64,000 nt of DNA from contig NZ_LT635783.1 of assembly GCF_900128455.1 (NCBI RefSeq), positions 902,823 through 966,822 of the forward strand, written 5' to 3'. The stretch comes from Bacteroides mediterraneensis (lineage in GTDB: Bacteria > Bacteroidota > Bacteroidia > Bacteroidales > Bacteroidaceae). A model generated the notes under the pieces. The model made no database searches and was not told where the DNA came from. It saw only the letters and a program-made list of their open reading frames with translations. Of the stretch, positions 10,848-19,618 are shown piece by piece. Each line of letters opens with the position of its first letter. Positions within the stretch are counted from its first letter, which is position 1. The position numbers and the translations under genes are program-made.

Positions 10848-12593
10848 TTAGTATCCCGGATTCTGTGTCATATCCGGATTGTTGTTGAGTACTTCCGCAG
10901 GAATAGGTAAGTAATAATTGGTGGGACTGCTGAATCCAGTTTGTTCGATGGGAATGTTCAGCAGACGATAATAAGGATAGGCTCCTCCTGTGCCCTGTAA
11001 CAGCTGAATATATTCCGCCCAGTCTGTTCCATTTAGTGAGAATGCCTCTTTTAGTTGATTCTTGATTTCAGTGGCTTGCATCTCATTCCCTATTAGAGAA
11101 TAGGCGATGGCGGCCATGAGATATACCTCTCGTAAAAGGACGGGATGAATGTAGCTTCCTCCCGGATTTCCGAAATTATCTTTGTATCCTCCCCAAAGGA
11201 CTTCCTGACTGTCTGACAGGTTTGTTGCCTCCGGATCCAGACTGAATGCATTGCTGTCCAGTATATATTGGCACTGTTGAAGGGCCTCTTGGTAATATCC
11301 GGAAATCAGGTAGGTTTTCCCTAGCAAGGCTCTGGTTGCCAACTGTCTTTTCTCGGTTGAACTGGATATCAAATCTGTCAGATAGTAGAGTAGCCAGTCT
11401 TGACTTGCTTCGTTGTCGTTGGGCATGATTTTTCCATAATATCCTAATAATTGGTTTTGAATCATTGTGTAGTCGACGGTCATATCCCAAGAAGCGGCCC
11501 ATCCTTCCGACGTATTTAATGAGGTAACCTGGTCCAAGTATTTTTTACCGTTTTCCAAAGTCTGGTAAGCAAGTTCCCAGAAAGGACTGGAAGTATATTC
11601 CACCATGTTATAGTCGAAATAGGTATCGTATAGCAGGCTGTATTCCAGATTTTTGACTTGTGTCAGGTAGATGCCGAGCTCTTCGTTCCATTTGTTTTGA
11701 ATATCCGCTACGCTTACCTCCTCAATTTTGGTCATGTAGCAGATTTTGGTTACACTGTTTTCTGTAAGGTTCCTATAATTCAGGTAGTATCTATACGGTT
11801 CGCTGTTTACCTTGTCATTTACATTGATTACTCCATCTCCATTTAAGTCAGTGAAGATAAGATTGCCATTGGCGTCAGCTCCTTCAATGAGGAAGCCGTC
11901 GGATAGATTGGAGTAACCTTCTTTGCTGATGACATAGGTTAATGTATCATTCTGATGTGAGATGATTGCTGCTCCGTTCTCATCGGTCGTGAAAGGTCCC
12001 AGTACGGTACCATTTCCTTCTTGGGCTTCAATGGTCACACCTTCCAGCGGTTCTCCAGTAGGTAATAGCACAAGAATGGTCGTTTCATGTAAGCTGACAA
12101 TCGGTCCGTCGAGCATGGGAAAAACCTCAGGTACGACATATACATAACTGTTTCCTGCCGGAATGGCTTCTCCTTCAATCTGGATGCCGTTGATTTGAAT
12201 GTTGTCTTCCTCACGTGTCACGTAAAGTGTTTCATTGCTGATACTGGTCAAGGTACTTCCTTCAGTAAGTTCGTTTTTGGTGTACTGTCCTTTTATGATG
12301 TGGTTTTTAATGGAAGCTGTGTCCAGTTTCTCGGTGCGACTGGCGGCATTGGCGTTTTTCACGGCAAAAACGGTCAGTTGACTTTCCTGGAGGTCGGCTA
12401 CATTTGTTTTTTCCAGTATTTCCACAAACTGGCTCACCTGCGGTTCGCTTTCTTTCAGGACTTTTACAATGGTTTGCACTTCTTCCTGTCCTTTGGAAGG
12501 AGGAGGTTGCGGACTGGGAGATTCTTCATCACTACAAGCGTGTAGAATACACAATGCAAAAATGCTTGCTAAATAATACGTAAAGGTTTTCAT
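10848..12593 (-). CDS. Lipoprotein fusing FAS1, carboxypeptidase-regulatory-like, EF-hand-like and SusD-like parts
   Basis: A 581-residue predicted lipoprotein: signal peptide with lipobox cysteine C20 in ILHACSDE. About residues 38-160 resemble a fasciclin (FAS1) domain, including LTVFAVKNANA and IKNHIIKGQY. About residues 165-240 look like a carboxypeptidase-regulatory-like beta domain (PTGEPLEGVTIEA, TTDENGAAIIS). DLNGDGVINVND (249-260) is a calcium-loop/dockerin-type motif. The rest has helical, TPR-like character and ends IPAEVLNNNPDMTQNPGY, the usual SusD/RagB terminus. No SusC gene is adjacent. It lies downstream of a sensor kinase and response regulator on the same strand, so it may be their target. 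Function unknown; a surface adhesin or binding protein is a fair guess. Confidence 0.75.
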   Translation of the reverse strand: MKTFTYYLASIFALCILHACSDEESPSPQPPPSKGQEEVQTIVKVLKESEPQVSQFVEILEKTNVADLQESQLTVFAVKNANAASRTEKLDTASIKNHIIKGQYTKNELTEGSTLTSISNETLYVTREEDNIQINGIQIEGEAIPAGNSYVYVVPEVFPMLDGPIVSLHETTILVLLPTGEPLEGVTIEAQEGNGTVLGPFTTDENGAAIISHQNDTLTYVISKEGYSNLSDGFLIEGADANGNLIFTDLNGDGVINVNDKVNSEPYRYYLNYRNLTENSVTKICYMTKIEEVSVADIQNKWNEELGIYLTQVKNLEYSLLYDTYFDYNMVEYTSSPFWELAYQTLENGKKYLDQVTSLNTSEGWAASWDMTVDYTMIQNQLLGYYGKIMPNDNEASQDWLLYYLTDLISSSTEKRQLATRALLGKTYLISGYYQEALQQCQYILDSNAFSLDPEATNLSDSQEVLWGGYKDNFGNPGGSYIHPVLLREVYLMAAIAYSLIGNEMQATEIKNQLKEAFSLNGTDWAEYIQLLQGTGGAYPYYRLLNIPIEQTGFSSPTNYYLPIPAEVLNNNPDMTQNPGY

Positions 12594-12848
12594 AAGGCGT
12601 TTATTTTGAAGGTGGTTTTATAATAAGTCTCCTAAAAATGAAATGGAGTGTTTCCCTTTTTCAAATAGTCTGATTCCCCTTTTGAAGTCGGCTGGGGATA
12701 TTGCGTTTTTCAGTGATTTCTTTTCCGTAGGTTTTCTGTTTGTTTTCAGATAAGCTTATTGGAACATCAATTAAATAAGTTGTATTTTCGTCCCGAAAGA
12801 ATTATAGTAACAGATTCTTTTGTATGCCATCATAAAGGATGGCGTATT

Positions 12849-13499
12849 TTAGTTCAGGGGAATACTGAGATAGCCTTTTGAAAGTGCCTTGATGACCAAA
12901 TCGGTGGCATTCTTTGCGCCGAATTTTACCATCAGGTTTTTGCGGTGCCATTCTACGGTATTTTCTGAAATAAAGAGGCACTCGGAAATTTCATGGGTAT
13001 TCATTCCTTTGGCAATGGCTTTCAGCACATCCAGTTCCCGAATGGTGGGGGCAGAATCAAGCGTGTCGGTCGTATTGCTGACCTTTTCTTTTTCTTTATA
13101 GAGTTTTTGGAATTGCGGACAATAGTATGTTTTCCCCTTGAGGACAGCCTGTATGGCTTTCTCAATGTATTTCCCTGCCGACGATTTGAATACGACTGCA
13201 TCAATGTCCGGATTTTTCAGCTTGTTGACAATCCAGATTTCTTCGTGCATGGTACTGACCACAATCTTGGCTGTCGGGTCTTTCTGTTTTATCTGGTGTA
13301 TGAGTATAAATCCATCTATGTCTGGCAAATCCAAATCGATGATGTAGAGCTGAAAATCAAATTGTCCCATTAAATCTTTCAGCTGTGAGCCTGTCTGTGC
13401 CGTATGTATGCTTGTTATCCCCGGGCTATGGGACAACAGGCTTTTCAACCCTTCCAATACAAGAGGATGATCGTCGATAATGGCTACATTCAGGTTCAT
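12849..13499 (-). CDS. NarL/FixJ-type response regulator
   Basis: A 216-residue response regulator. The receiver domain carries the acidic pair D9-D10, the likely phosphorylated aspartate D55 (IIDLDLPDIDG) and the conserved lysine in VVFKSSAGKYI. The C-terminal LuxR-type helix-turn-helix includes TIRELDVLKAIAKGMNTHEI and FISENTVEWHRKNLMVKFGA. It lies 76 bases after the kinase gene on the same strand, with its own -7 box in the gap. Its likely partner is that kinase. The closest downstream gene is the FAS1/SusD-like lipoprotein, a candidate target. Confidence 0.92.
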   Translation of the reverse strand: MNLNVAIIDDHPLVLEGLKSLLSHSPGITSIHTAQTGSQLKDLMGQFDFQLYIIDLDLPDIDGFILIHQIKQKDPTAKIVVSTMHEEIWIVNKLKNPDIDAVVFKSSAGKYIEKAIQAVLKGKTYYCPQFQKLYKEKEKVSNTTDTLDSAPTIRELDVLKAIAKGMNTHEISECLFISENTVEWHRKNLMVKFGAKNATDLVIKALSKGYLSIPLN

Positions 13500-13525
13500 T
13501 TATGCTTTGTCTTTTTATTTATTAA

Positions 13526-13533
13526 CAAAAGTA
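13526..13533 (-). promoter_or_regulatory. -7 box for the response regulator
   Basis: On the minus strand this reads TACTTTTG, a match to TAnnTTTG, 26 bases before the response-regulator start. It would let the regulator be expressed apart from the kinase. Confidence 0.5.
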
Positions 13534-13575
13534 CGCAACCCTCTTGAGATTCCCCCCACGGTAACCCGTAGTTTT

Positions 13576-15333
13576 CTAGGTGAACAGTGGAATAATGATG
13601 GTCATTTTCTGAGAATCCAGTGAAATGCTTCCTTTCAAGGCCATCGCACGTTCTTTCATGGTCTGTAATCCGATACCCTTTCCGGAGGTGGAGATGAAGT
13701 GTCCGTTGTGGGATATGATGAGTTCCAGGTTGGGAAGCTTCCATTCCAGTGAGAGATGAATTTCGGTTGGAGAAGCATGCTTGAGCGCATTGCTGGTTGC
13801 TTCCTGAATGATGCGGTAGATATTCAGGCTGTAGGTCTCGGGGAGCACCGACCAGTCGCATTCTTCAGGCTGGGTGGTAAAGGTGACCTGGCAAGCGGCT
13901 GAGGTCATGCGTTCCGCATAATTTTGCAGCACTTGTTTGAGCGTGGTTTCCTGAAAGGTGGGAGGAAGCAGTTCGTGGGATACCCGCCGGATGTTTTCCC
14001 GACTGTTGCGTAACACTTCCTTCCAAGGTTCATCAAGAGAAACGGCATTCATTTCCAAGGCATACAGGTCGTTGCATACCCCGTCGTGGAGCTCTTTAGC
14101 CAGGCGGTTGCGTTCTTCTTCCAGTTCTTTCAGATACGTGCGTGTGGCATTGCGCGCTGTTTCACGCTGTAAGTTCTCAAATTCACTGCGCTGTGTCTCC
14201 GCCTCTCTTTTCTGGCGTTCGATGCGTAGCCTCTGTTTTTGAATGAAATAGAGCGAGATGAAGGCCATGACTGCCAGCAGGATGAGCAAGGCGGTGATTT
14301 TCAGTTGCAGATTCTGCTTTTCTTTCTGTCGTTTTTCTTGTAGCTGTTGGTATTCCAGTTCTTTCTTTTGGGTTTCATATTTCACGGAGAGTTCCTCCAG
14401 CTGACGGCTTTTGTCTTGTACGAACAGCGAGTCGCCGAGGGTTTTGACCAGCCCTAATATGTGGTAAGCCTGTCGGTAGTCGGCCAGCTCCTTGTAAACA
14501 AGGTGAAGATTGTTGTAGATGTCGTATTCCAGGAACGGATAATTTTCGATACCCGGCAGCTGCAGCATCTTTTGGGCGGTCTGTGCGGCCTGCTTCCATT
14601 CTTTCTGGGTTTGTTGCACATAAAAGAGCACTTGATAGTAATTGACGAGAGCCATGGTTGAGCGGATTTTGGAAGCAAGCCGGTTAGTCTGTTGGACGAG
14701 CGGCTGAATCTCTTGGGAGGATGCACCCTCCCGAAACAAGGTCAGCAGGTAGTAGGTGCGTGCACTGAGTTCGGTTTCCGGTTGCTGAAGCTGTTGCGAA
14801 AGCTCTATGGCTTTAGACAGATAAGTTTTGGCTGCCTTATACTCCTTTTGTGTGATGAAGATTGAAGCGCATACATTGTAAATCTGAGTACGGAAAGCAG
14901 CGTCCTGACATTGGTCTGCTTGGGTAACTGCTTCGTGTGCATATTTCAAGGCTTGTTCCGAATCCTTCATGTCCAGGTGGATGGTGGCCAGGTTGTTGTA
15001 GAGTGTGACAAGGGCCTGCCGGTTCTCTTCCGAGTTTTCAGGCAGGCAGACGGCTAGTTGCAGGGCTTTGTCATACGCCGCCACTGCTTCCGGAATCTTT
15101 CCGGAAGAACGCAGATACACCCCTTGTGAGGTGTAGCAGGACACCATGCCGCAGGTATCCTTGTCGGTCAAAGCCTGCCGGATGGCCTGGTCGATGGCCC
15201 ACAGAGCAGAATCTATCTTGCCGGTCTGATAGAATGCATCGGCGGTTTCCGTGAGTTTCTCTATATTTGAGGGGGAGGCTGAAAGCAGAAAGCAGGACAA
15301 ACCAAGCAGGAAGGTAAAAATACGGGTTCTCAT
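13576..15333 (-). CDS. TPR-containing sensor histidine kinase (HisKA_3 type)
   Basis: A 585-residue sensor kinase. It has an N-terminal signal peptide (IFTFLLGLSCFLLSASPS), then about 300 residues of TPR repeats predicted to lie in the periplasm. A membrane helix follows (ITALLILLAVMAFISLYFI, about residue 345), then a coiled coil. The HisKA_3 dimerisation helix has the phosphorylated histidine H416 in LAKELHDGVCNDL. The ATPase domain has IIQEATSNALKHA and GKGIGLQTMKERA. This build matches NarX/DesK-like kinases paired with NarL-type regulators. Periplasmic TPRs suggest sensing through a protein or peptide contact, which is inference. The response regulator follows on the same strand. Confidence 0.9.
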   Translation of the reverse strand: MRTRIFTFLLGLSCFLLSASPSNIEKLTETADAFYQTGKIDSALWAIDQAIRQALTDKDTCGMVSCYTSQGVYLRSSGKIPEAVAAYDKALQLAVCLPENSEENRQALVTLYNNLATIHLDMKDSEQALKYAHEAVTQADQCQDAAFRTQIYNVCASIFITQKEYKAAKTYLSKAIELSQQLQQPETELSARTYYLLTLFREGASSQEIQPLVQQTNRLASKIRSTMALVNYYQVLFYVQQTQKEWKQAAQTAQKMLQLPGIENYPFLEYDIYNNLHLVYKELADYRQAYHILGLVKTLGDSLFVQDKSRQLEELSVKYETQKKELEYQQLQEKRQKEKQNLQLKITALLILLAVMAFISLYFIQKQRLRIERQKREAETQRSEFENLQRETARNATRTYLKELEEERNRLAKELHDGVCNDLYALEMNAVSLDEPWKEVLRNSRENIRRVSHELLPPTFQETTLKQVLQNYAERMTSAACQVTFTTQPEECDWSVLPETYSLNIYRIIQEATSNALKHASPTEIHLSLEWKLPNLELIISHNGHFISTSGKGIGLQTMKERAMALKGSISLDSQKMTIIIPLFT

Positions 15334-15443
15334 AGGCTATGATGATTAAGGGGGACTTTGCAATGTAAAGAAAAAATTTGGATTATTCTAGTTTTTTCCC
15401 TATTTTCAGTTCGTTTTTGAACTTGGACTTAAAACTAAATCGT

Positions 15444-15911
15444 ATGACAAAAGAAGAATTGATGCGAAAAGCAATAGACCTGTCTGTGAAGAATGTAGCA
15501 GAAGGAGGAGGCCCTTTCGGGGCTGTGATTGCCCGGAATGGGGAAATTGTCGCTACAGGGGTAAACCGTGTGACTCCGGATTGTGACCCGACGGCCCATG
15601 CGGAGGTGAGTGCCATTCGGGCAGCTGCCAAGAAGCTGGGGACGTTTGATTTGAGCGGATGTGAAATCTATACTTCGTGTGAGCCTTGTCCCATGTGTCT
15701 GGGAGCCATCTATTGGGCGCATCTGGACCGGATGTATTATGGGAACAACCAGCACGATGCGGCAGCCATCGGTTTCGACGATGCCTTCATTTACGAGGAA
15801 TTGGATTTGAAGCCGGCAGACAGACGCCTGCCTTCAGAGGTATTGCTGCCGGAAGAGGCCATCAAAGCCTTTCAGGACTGGACGGCCAAAACGGATAAGG
15901 TGGAATATTGA
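15444..15911 (+). CDS. guaD: Guanine deaminase (cytidine-deaminase fold)
   Basis: A 155-residue zinc deaminase that likely converts guanine to xanthine in purine salvage. The zinc site is formed by TAHAEVSAIRAA and SCEPCPMCLGAIYWA. The C-terminal tail ending KTDKVEY resembles the swapped tail of the B. subtilis GuaD type. ATG at 15444 is chosen because MTKEELMRKAI begins the conserved domain; an upstream in-frame ATG at 15378 would add 22 hydrophobic residues unlike the family. Related nucleoside or cytosine deaminases cannot be excluded. A palindromic repeat element follows, then the convergent Nudix gene. Confidence 0.82.
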   Translation: MTKEELMRKAIDLSVKNVAEGGGPFGAVIARNGEIVATGVNRVTPDCDPTAHAEVSAIRAAAKKLGTFDLSGCEIYTSCEPCPMCLGAIYWAHLDRMYYGNNQHDAAAIGFDDAFIYEELDLKPADRRLPSEVLLPEEAIKAFQDWTAKTDKVEY

Positions 15912-15951
15912 AAATGATTCGGCAAGGAGGCGGTAGCGTCTTGTCGTTTTT

Positions 15952-16041
15952 TAGGTTTCCCTTGGCGGAACCGTACGTTTCTCTTGGCGGAAACTTATGG
16001 CTCCGCCAGGGGAAACGTATGTTTTCCGGTGGGGAAACCTA
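15952..16041. repeat. Interspersed palindromic repeat, copy A
   Basis: A 90-bp element bounded by TAGGTTTCCC (15952-15961) and its exact inverse GGGAAACCTA (16032-16041). The inside holds more inverted GGCGGAA / TTCCGCC-type and GTACGTTTC / GAAACGTATG-type pieces, enough for a branched structure. Related copies lie at 35617-35703 and 60327-60429. It sits between the convergent ends of guaD and the Nudix gene. Confidence 0.7.
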
Positions 16042-16102
16042 GTGGGGATAAGCGTGTTTTTCCGAAAAGCAAGCAGCATTTTCAGATTAGCTTTACTGAC
16101 TG

Positions 16103-16606
16103 TTATTCAGGTTGGAGTACGGTCGTGAATTCCCGTTCAAAATTAGGTGTGAACACGCCTTTTCCCAAGTTTTCCCGGATTTCTTCGATGGACCAGAAAC
16201 GTCCGCCGGCCAGTTCTTCACTGGGAGAAATAGGACCTTCGTACACGGTCTTATGGGAAAATACCAGTTCTTTTTCCCGTGCGGATTCGAATACATAATG
16301 AGTCAGTAGCTGAGGGGTGAAGTCGGTAATGCCGAGTTCTTCGCGGACTTCCCGCTTCAAGGCCATCTCCACGCTTTCTCCCAAATCCACGTGTCCTCCC
16401 ACGGAAGTATCCCATTTGCCGGGCTGGATGTCTTTCCAGTCCGGTCGTTTCTGCAGATAGAGTTCTCCTTTGCTGTTGAATACGTGCAGGTGGACCACCG
16501 GGTGCAGGAGCTTGCTGCCGTTGTGACATTCTCCTCGGGTGGCCGCTCCTATGAGGTTTCCTTCCTCGTCTACGAGGGGAAACATTTCTTCGCTATTATC
16601 TTTCAT
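16103..16606 (-). CDS. Nudix hydrolase, IDI-like subgroup
   Basis: A 167-residue Nudix enzyme. The Nudix box covers residues 71-93, beginning GGHVDLGES and containing the metal-binding REVREE (85-90). The N-terminal part (MFPLVDEEGNLIGAATRGE, then VVHLHVFNSKGELYLQKR) resembles the isopentenyl-diphosphate-isomerase-like Nudix group, often of unknown substrate. It hydrolyses some nucleoside-diphosphate-linked compound; which one cannot be told from sequence. It starts 19 bases after queA ends on the same strand, so the two probably share a transcript. Confidence 0.85.
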   Translation of the reverse strand: MKDNSEEMFPLVDEEGNLIGAATRGECHNGSKLLHPVVHLHVFNSKGELYLQKRPDWKDIQPGKWDTSVGGHVDLGESVEMALKREVREELGITDFTPQLLTHYVFESAREKELVFSHKTVYEGPISPSEELAGGRFWSIEEIRENLGKGVFTPNFEREFTTVLQPE

Positions 16607-16625
16607 CGGTTGAGGCGTTTAAATT

Positions 16626-17843
16626 TTAGGGTATCAGTAAGGACGAATCGCCGTAGCTCAGGAAACGGAAATCGTGAGCCAGCGCATAGTCGTAAATCGG
16701 TCGCCAGTTTCCTTTTACAAAGGCTGAAACCAGCAACAGCAACGTGCTTTGCGGCTGGTGGAAGTTGGTCACCATTTTTTTGACGATGTGATATTCGTAT
16801 CCCGGGGCGATGATAATCTGGGTACTGGTGTGCAGGGCTTCCAGTCCGTGATGGTCCATGTAGTCGAGGATGTGTTGCAGGGCCTCCAGCGTGCTCAGTG
16901 CCGGATGGGTTTCGTAGGGTTGCCATTGCTGTACGTGCAGCTCTTCCTGACTGGCGTCGGGATGCTGTGACAGGGTCACTCCGATGTAGTAAAGACTCTC
17001 CAGGGTACGGACGGAAGTGGTGCCCACCGCTACCGCCTCACCTCCGTGTGCCAGCAGTTTCTCGATGGTGCTCCGGTTCACGGAGATGTATTCCGTATGC
17101 ATTTCGTGTCCTTCAATTTCTTCACTCTTTACAGGTTTGAACGTGCCGGCGCCCACGTGGAGGGTCACTTCCTCCAGGTCGATTCCTTTTTCTTTCAGGG
17201 CGTTCAATACGCGCTCGGTGAAGTGCAGGCCGGCGGTCGGGGCCGCTACGGAACCTTTTATCTTGGAATAGACCGTCTGATAAGTCTCCTTGTCGCTTTC
17301 CTGCGTCTCTCTGTTCAAGTAGGGAGGAATGGGCAGTTCGCCGAAGAATTCCAGAATGTCGGCAAAGGTCACTTCGGGGTTGTCCCAGGTGAAATCAATC
17401 CAGTGGCTGGTGCCGTGGCAGGCGCCACGGGTAGCCGTCAGGGTCAAGGTTTTGCCTTTGACTGTCATTTCCTTGTGCAGCGGGCCTTCCTTCCATTTCT
17501 TCAGGTTGCCAATCATGCAGAGCCAGGCCGCATGCTGGGTTTGCTGGAAGTTGAGGGCATAATCGTTGGGCTCGATGGGCTCCAGGCAGAATATCTCAAT
17601 CAAGGCACCGGTTTCCTTGCGGAAATGCAGACGGGCCTGAATCACTTTCGTATTGTTGAAAATCATGAGAGTGCCGGCTTCCAGGTAATCCGGAAGGGAA
17701 GTGAAATGGGTTTCACTGATTTGTCCGTGCCGATAAACCAGCAGCTTGGACTGGTCGCGGACCGGCAGCGGGAATTTTGCGATGCGGTCATCCGGCAGCG
17801 GATAATTGTAATCGCTGATTTTTATATGCTTTGTATCTTCCAT
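16626..17843 (-). CDS. queA: S-adenosylmethionine:tRNA ribosyltransferase-isomerase
   Basis: A 405-residue QueA. It transfers the ribosyl part of S-adenosylmethionine to 7-aminomethyl-7-deazaguanine in tRNA, giving epoxyqueuosine. Family motifs include YPLPDDRIAKFPLPVRDQSK, NNTKVIQARL, VAAPTAGLHFT and VGAGTFKPVK. The C-terminal half has TTSVRTLESL and NFHQPQSTLLLLVSAF. The start at 17843 is supported by the conserved MEDTKHIKISDYNYPLP and by a -7 box only 17 bases upstream, which would put the alternative start at 17870 before the transcript begins. The Nudix gene follows closely. Confidence 0.95.
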   Translation of the reverse strand: MEDTKHIKISDYNYPLPDDRIAKFPLPVRDQSKLLVYRHGQISETHFTSLPDYLEAGTLMIFNNTKVIQARLHFRKETGALIEIFCLEPIEPNDYALNFQQTQHAAWLCMIGNLKKWKEGPLHKEMTVKGKTLTLTATRGACHGTSHWIDFTWDNPEVTFADILEFFGELPIPPYLNRETQESDKETYQTVYSKIKGSVAAPTAGLHFTERVLNALKEKGIDLEEVTLHVGAGTFKPVKSEEIEGHEMHTEYISVNRSTIEKLLAHGGEAVAVGTTSVRTLESLYYIGVTLSQHPDASQEELHVQQWQPYETHPALSTLEALQHILDYMDHHGLEALHTSTQIIIAPGYEYHIVKKMVTNFHQPQSTLLLLVSAFVKGNWRPIYDYALAHDFRFLSYGDSSLLIP

Positions 17844-17859
17844 GTCGTTTATTTTTTTG

Positions 17860-17867
17860 CAAAAGTA
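17860..17867 (-). promoter_or_regulatory. -7 box for queA
   Basis: On the minus strand this reads TACTTTTG, matching TAnnTTTG. It lies 17 bases before the ATG at 17843 and supports that start. Confidence 0.55.
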
Positions 17868-17960
17868 CAATAATTAGCAGAATCCTCCTAACAGAATATT
17901 TTTTTCGTGGACTTCCTTTCATGGCTTCTTGAATAATTTCCATATTCCGATGAAAGTCGT

Positions 17961-17968
17961 TACATTTG
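17961..17968 (+). promoter_or_regulatory. -7 box for the DUF2027-Smr gene
   Basis: TACATTTG matches TAnnTTTG, 28 bases before the ATG at 17996. Confidence 0.5.
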
Positions 17969-17995
17969 TCAGAGTTATAAAATCAGAGTAAAGAT

Positions 17996-19051
17996 ATGAA
18001 AATAGGAGATAAAGTACGTTTCCTGAGCGAAGTGGGCGGCGGGATTGTCCGTGGCTTTCAGGGAAAAGATGTGGCATTGGTAGAAGGGGAAGACGGGTTT
18101 GAAATCCCCATGCTGATTAAAGAATGTGTGGTGATTCAGACGGATGATTATAACATTCCGTTGAAATCGGCCCAGAAACCGTCGGCTCCGGAGGTGGAAG
18201 AGGAAGAAGAGGTGGAAGAAGAAAAACCGATTACGTATCGGGCTCCGGAAATCCGGGGAAATGATGTGCTGAACGTGTTCCTGGCCTACGTGCCGCAGGA
18301 TGTGAAGGCCATCTCCTCTACTGCTTTTGACGCCTACCTAGTGAACGACAGCAATTATTTCGTGGATTACCTGTACCTTTCGGCAGAAGGCAATAGCTGG
18401 ACGTTGCGCAGCCGGGGAACGGTGAAACCGAACATGAAGCTGCATCTGGAGGAGTTTGAAAAGAGTGCCTTGAACGGTATGGAGCGTGTGGCGGTCCAGC
18501 TTCTGGCTTATAAGGACGACCGTAGCTTCCTGTTCAAGCCGGCGGTGAGCCAGGAATTGCGCATCGACACGGTGAAATTCTATAAGCTGCATACGTTCCA
18601 GCCTTCCGATTTCTTTGAAGAACCGGCGTTGATTTATGAGATTGTGAAGGACGATGAGGCGGTGAAGCAGGTCTTCGTATCGGCCGATGACATCAAGAAT
18701 GCCTTGTTGCAGAAGAGCGTGCAGGACGTACCGGCCAAGGTGCAGAAAAAGCAGCATGTGGTGAAAAACGAGATTGTGGAGGTGGACCTGCACATCCATG
18801 AATTGCTGGACGATACCACCGGCATGGGCAATGCGGAAATGCTGAACTATCAGCTGGAGGTGTTCCGCAAGACGCTGGAAGAGTATAAGCAGAAGAAAGG
18901 CCAGCGGATTGTGTTTATCCATGGCAAGGGAGACGGCGTGCTGCGCCGGGCCATCCTGGATGAACTGAAGCGGAAGTACAAGACTTACCAATGGCAGGAT
19001 GCTTCTTTCCGGGAATACGGATTTGGAGCTACGATGGTGACAATACGTTAA
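17996..19051 (+). CDS. DUF2027 and Smr domain protein
   Basis: A 351-residue protein in three parts. An N-terminal small beta barrel ([20 protein letters not shown]) resembles the DUF2027 start. An acidic linker follows (about residues 62-80), then a beta-rich middle. The C-terminal Smr domain (about residues 262-351) includes [24 protein letters not shown] and [10 protein letters not shown]. Smr domains bind or nick nucleic acids in MutS2 and related proteins, and the HGKG motif is the hallmark. This fusion recurs in Bacteroidetes with no settled role; DNA or RNA processing is inferred. The thioesterase gene starts 5 bases after its stop, so they form an operon. Confidence 0.85.
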   Translation: MKIGDKVRFLSEVGGGIVRGFQGKDVALVEGEDGFEIPMLIKECVVIQTDDYNIPLKSAQKPSAPEVEEEEEVEEEKPITYRAPEIRGNDVLNVFLAYVPQDVKAISSTAFDAYLVNDSNYFVDYLYLSAEGNSWTLRSRGTVKPNMKLHLEEFEKSALNGMERVAVQLLAYKDDRSFLFKPAVSQELRIDTVKFYKLHTFQPSDFFEEPALIYEIVKDDEAVKQVFVSADDIKNALLQKSVQDVPAKVQKKQHVVKNEIVEVDLHIHELLDDTTGMGNAEMLNYQLEVFRKTLEEYKQKKGQRIVFIHGKGDGVLRRAILDELKRKYKTYQWQDASFREYGFGATMVTIR

Positions 19052-19056
19052 GAGAT

Positions 19057-19467
19057 ATGGGAACTTTGAAAGAAATGCTGTCGGCCGACCGTTTTGCGGC
19101 GGAGGCAGGAGTAGAATTGTTGGAAATCAGTCCGGGATATGCCAAGGCGCGGATGAAAGTGACCGAAAAACATTTGAATGCCGGAGGGGTTTGCCAGGGA
19201 GGTGCGTTGTTCACACTGGCTGACTTGGCTTTCGCCGCGGTGGCAAACAGCCGGGGGAGGCTGACCTTGTCGCTGAATGCGAATATCACGTTCTTGCGTG
19301 CGGTGAGCAAAGGCTATGTGTATGCGGAGGCTACTGAGACGTATAATCATGCCCGGGTACCTTTCATCGAAGTACACTTGGTGGATGAACAGCAGCAGCT
19401 GATTGCCGTACTGACCAGTTCGGGTTACCGGAAAAGTGAGGAGCTGGAGGTAGACGAGCTGGAATAA
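19057..19467 (+). CDS. PaaI-type hotdog thioesterase
   Basis: A 136-residue hotdog-fold protein of the PaaI subgroup, which hydrolyses acyl-CoA or aromatic acyl-CoA esters. The family pattern HLNAGGVCQGGALFTLADLA holds the catalytic region, with Asp in the helix (TLADLAF), and LNANITFLRAV follows. ATG at 19057 is chosen because it starts the conserved domain and lies 5 bases after the previous stop; the longer frame from 18991 would overlap the Smr gene. The substrate is unknown. Confidence 0.85.
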   Translation: MGTLKEMLSADRFAAEAGVELLEISPGYAKARMKVTEKHLNAGGVCQGGALFTLADLAFAAVANSRGRLTLSLNANITFLRAVSKGYVYAEATETYNHARVPFIEVHLVDEQQQLIAVLTSSGYRKSEELEVDELE

Positions 19468-19512
19468 AGTGGAAAGAAATTGTCGGGAGTATTCCCGCTC
19501 CTGAATGATGGA

Positions 19513-19609
19513 AAAATCCCCCTTGTTTTCAGGAATTTGAAGCGGCCCTAAAAAGTGGAGTATAAAACTTTTGGGATTACTTCAATTCAGAAGCGAGGGG
19601 GATTTTTTT
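19513..19609. terminator. Convergent terminator with long internal arm
   Basis: AAAATCCCCC at 19513-19522 pairs exactly with GGGGGATTTT at 19597-19606, followed by more T. Inside the 74-base loop, GAATTTGAAG and CTTCAATTC can pair imperfectly as a second arm. It separates the thioesterase gene from the convergent metY and is likely bidirectional. Confidence 0.65.
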
Positions 19610-19618
19610 ACTCGTTTG

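Noticed and set aside
15378..15443. Upstream start extending guaD by 22 residues
   Set aside because: The added residues are hydrophobic and unlike the family; the conserved domain begins right at the ATG at 15444.
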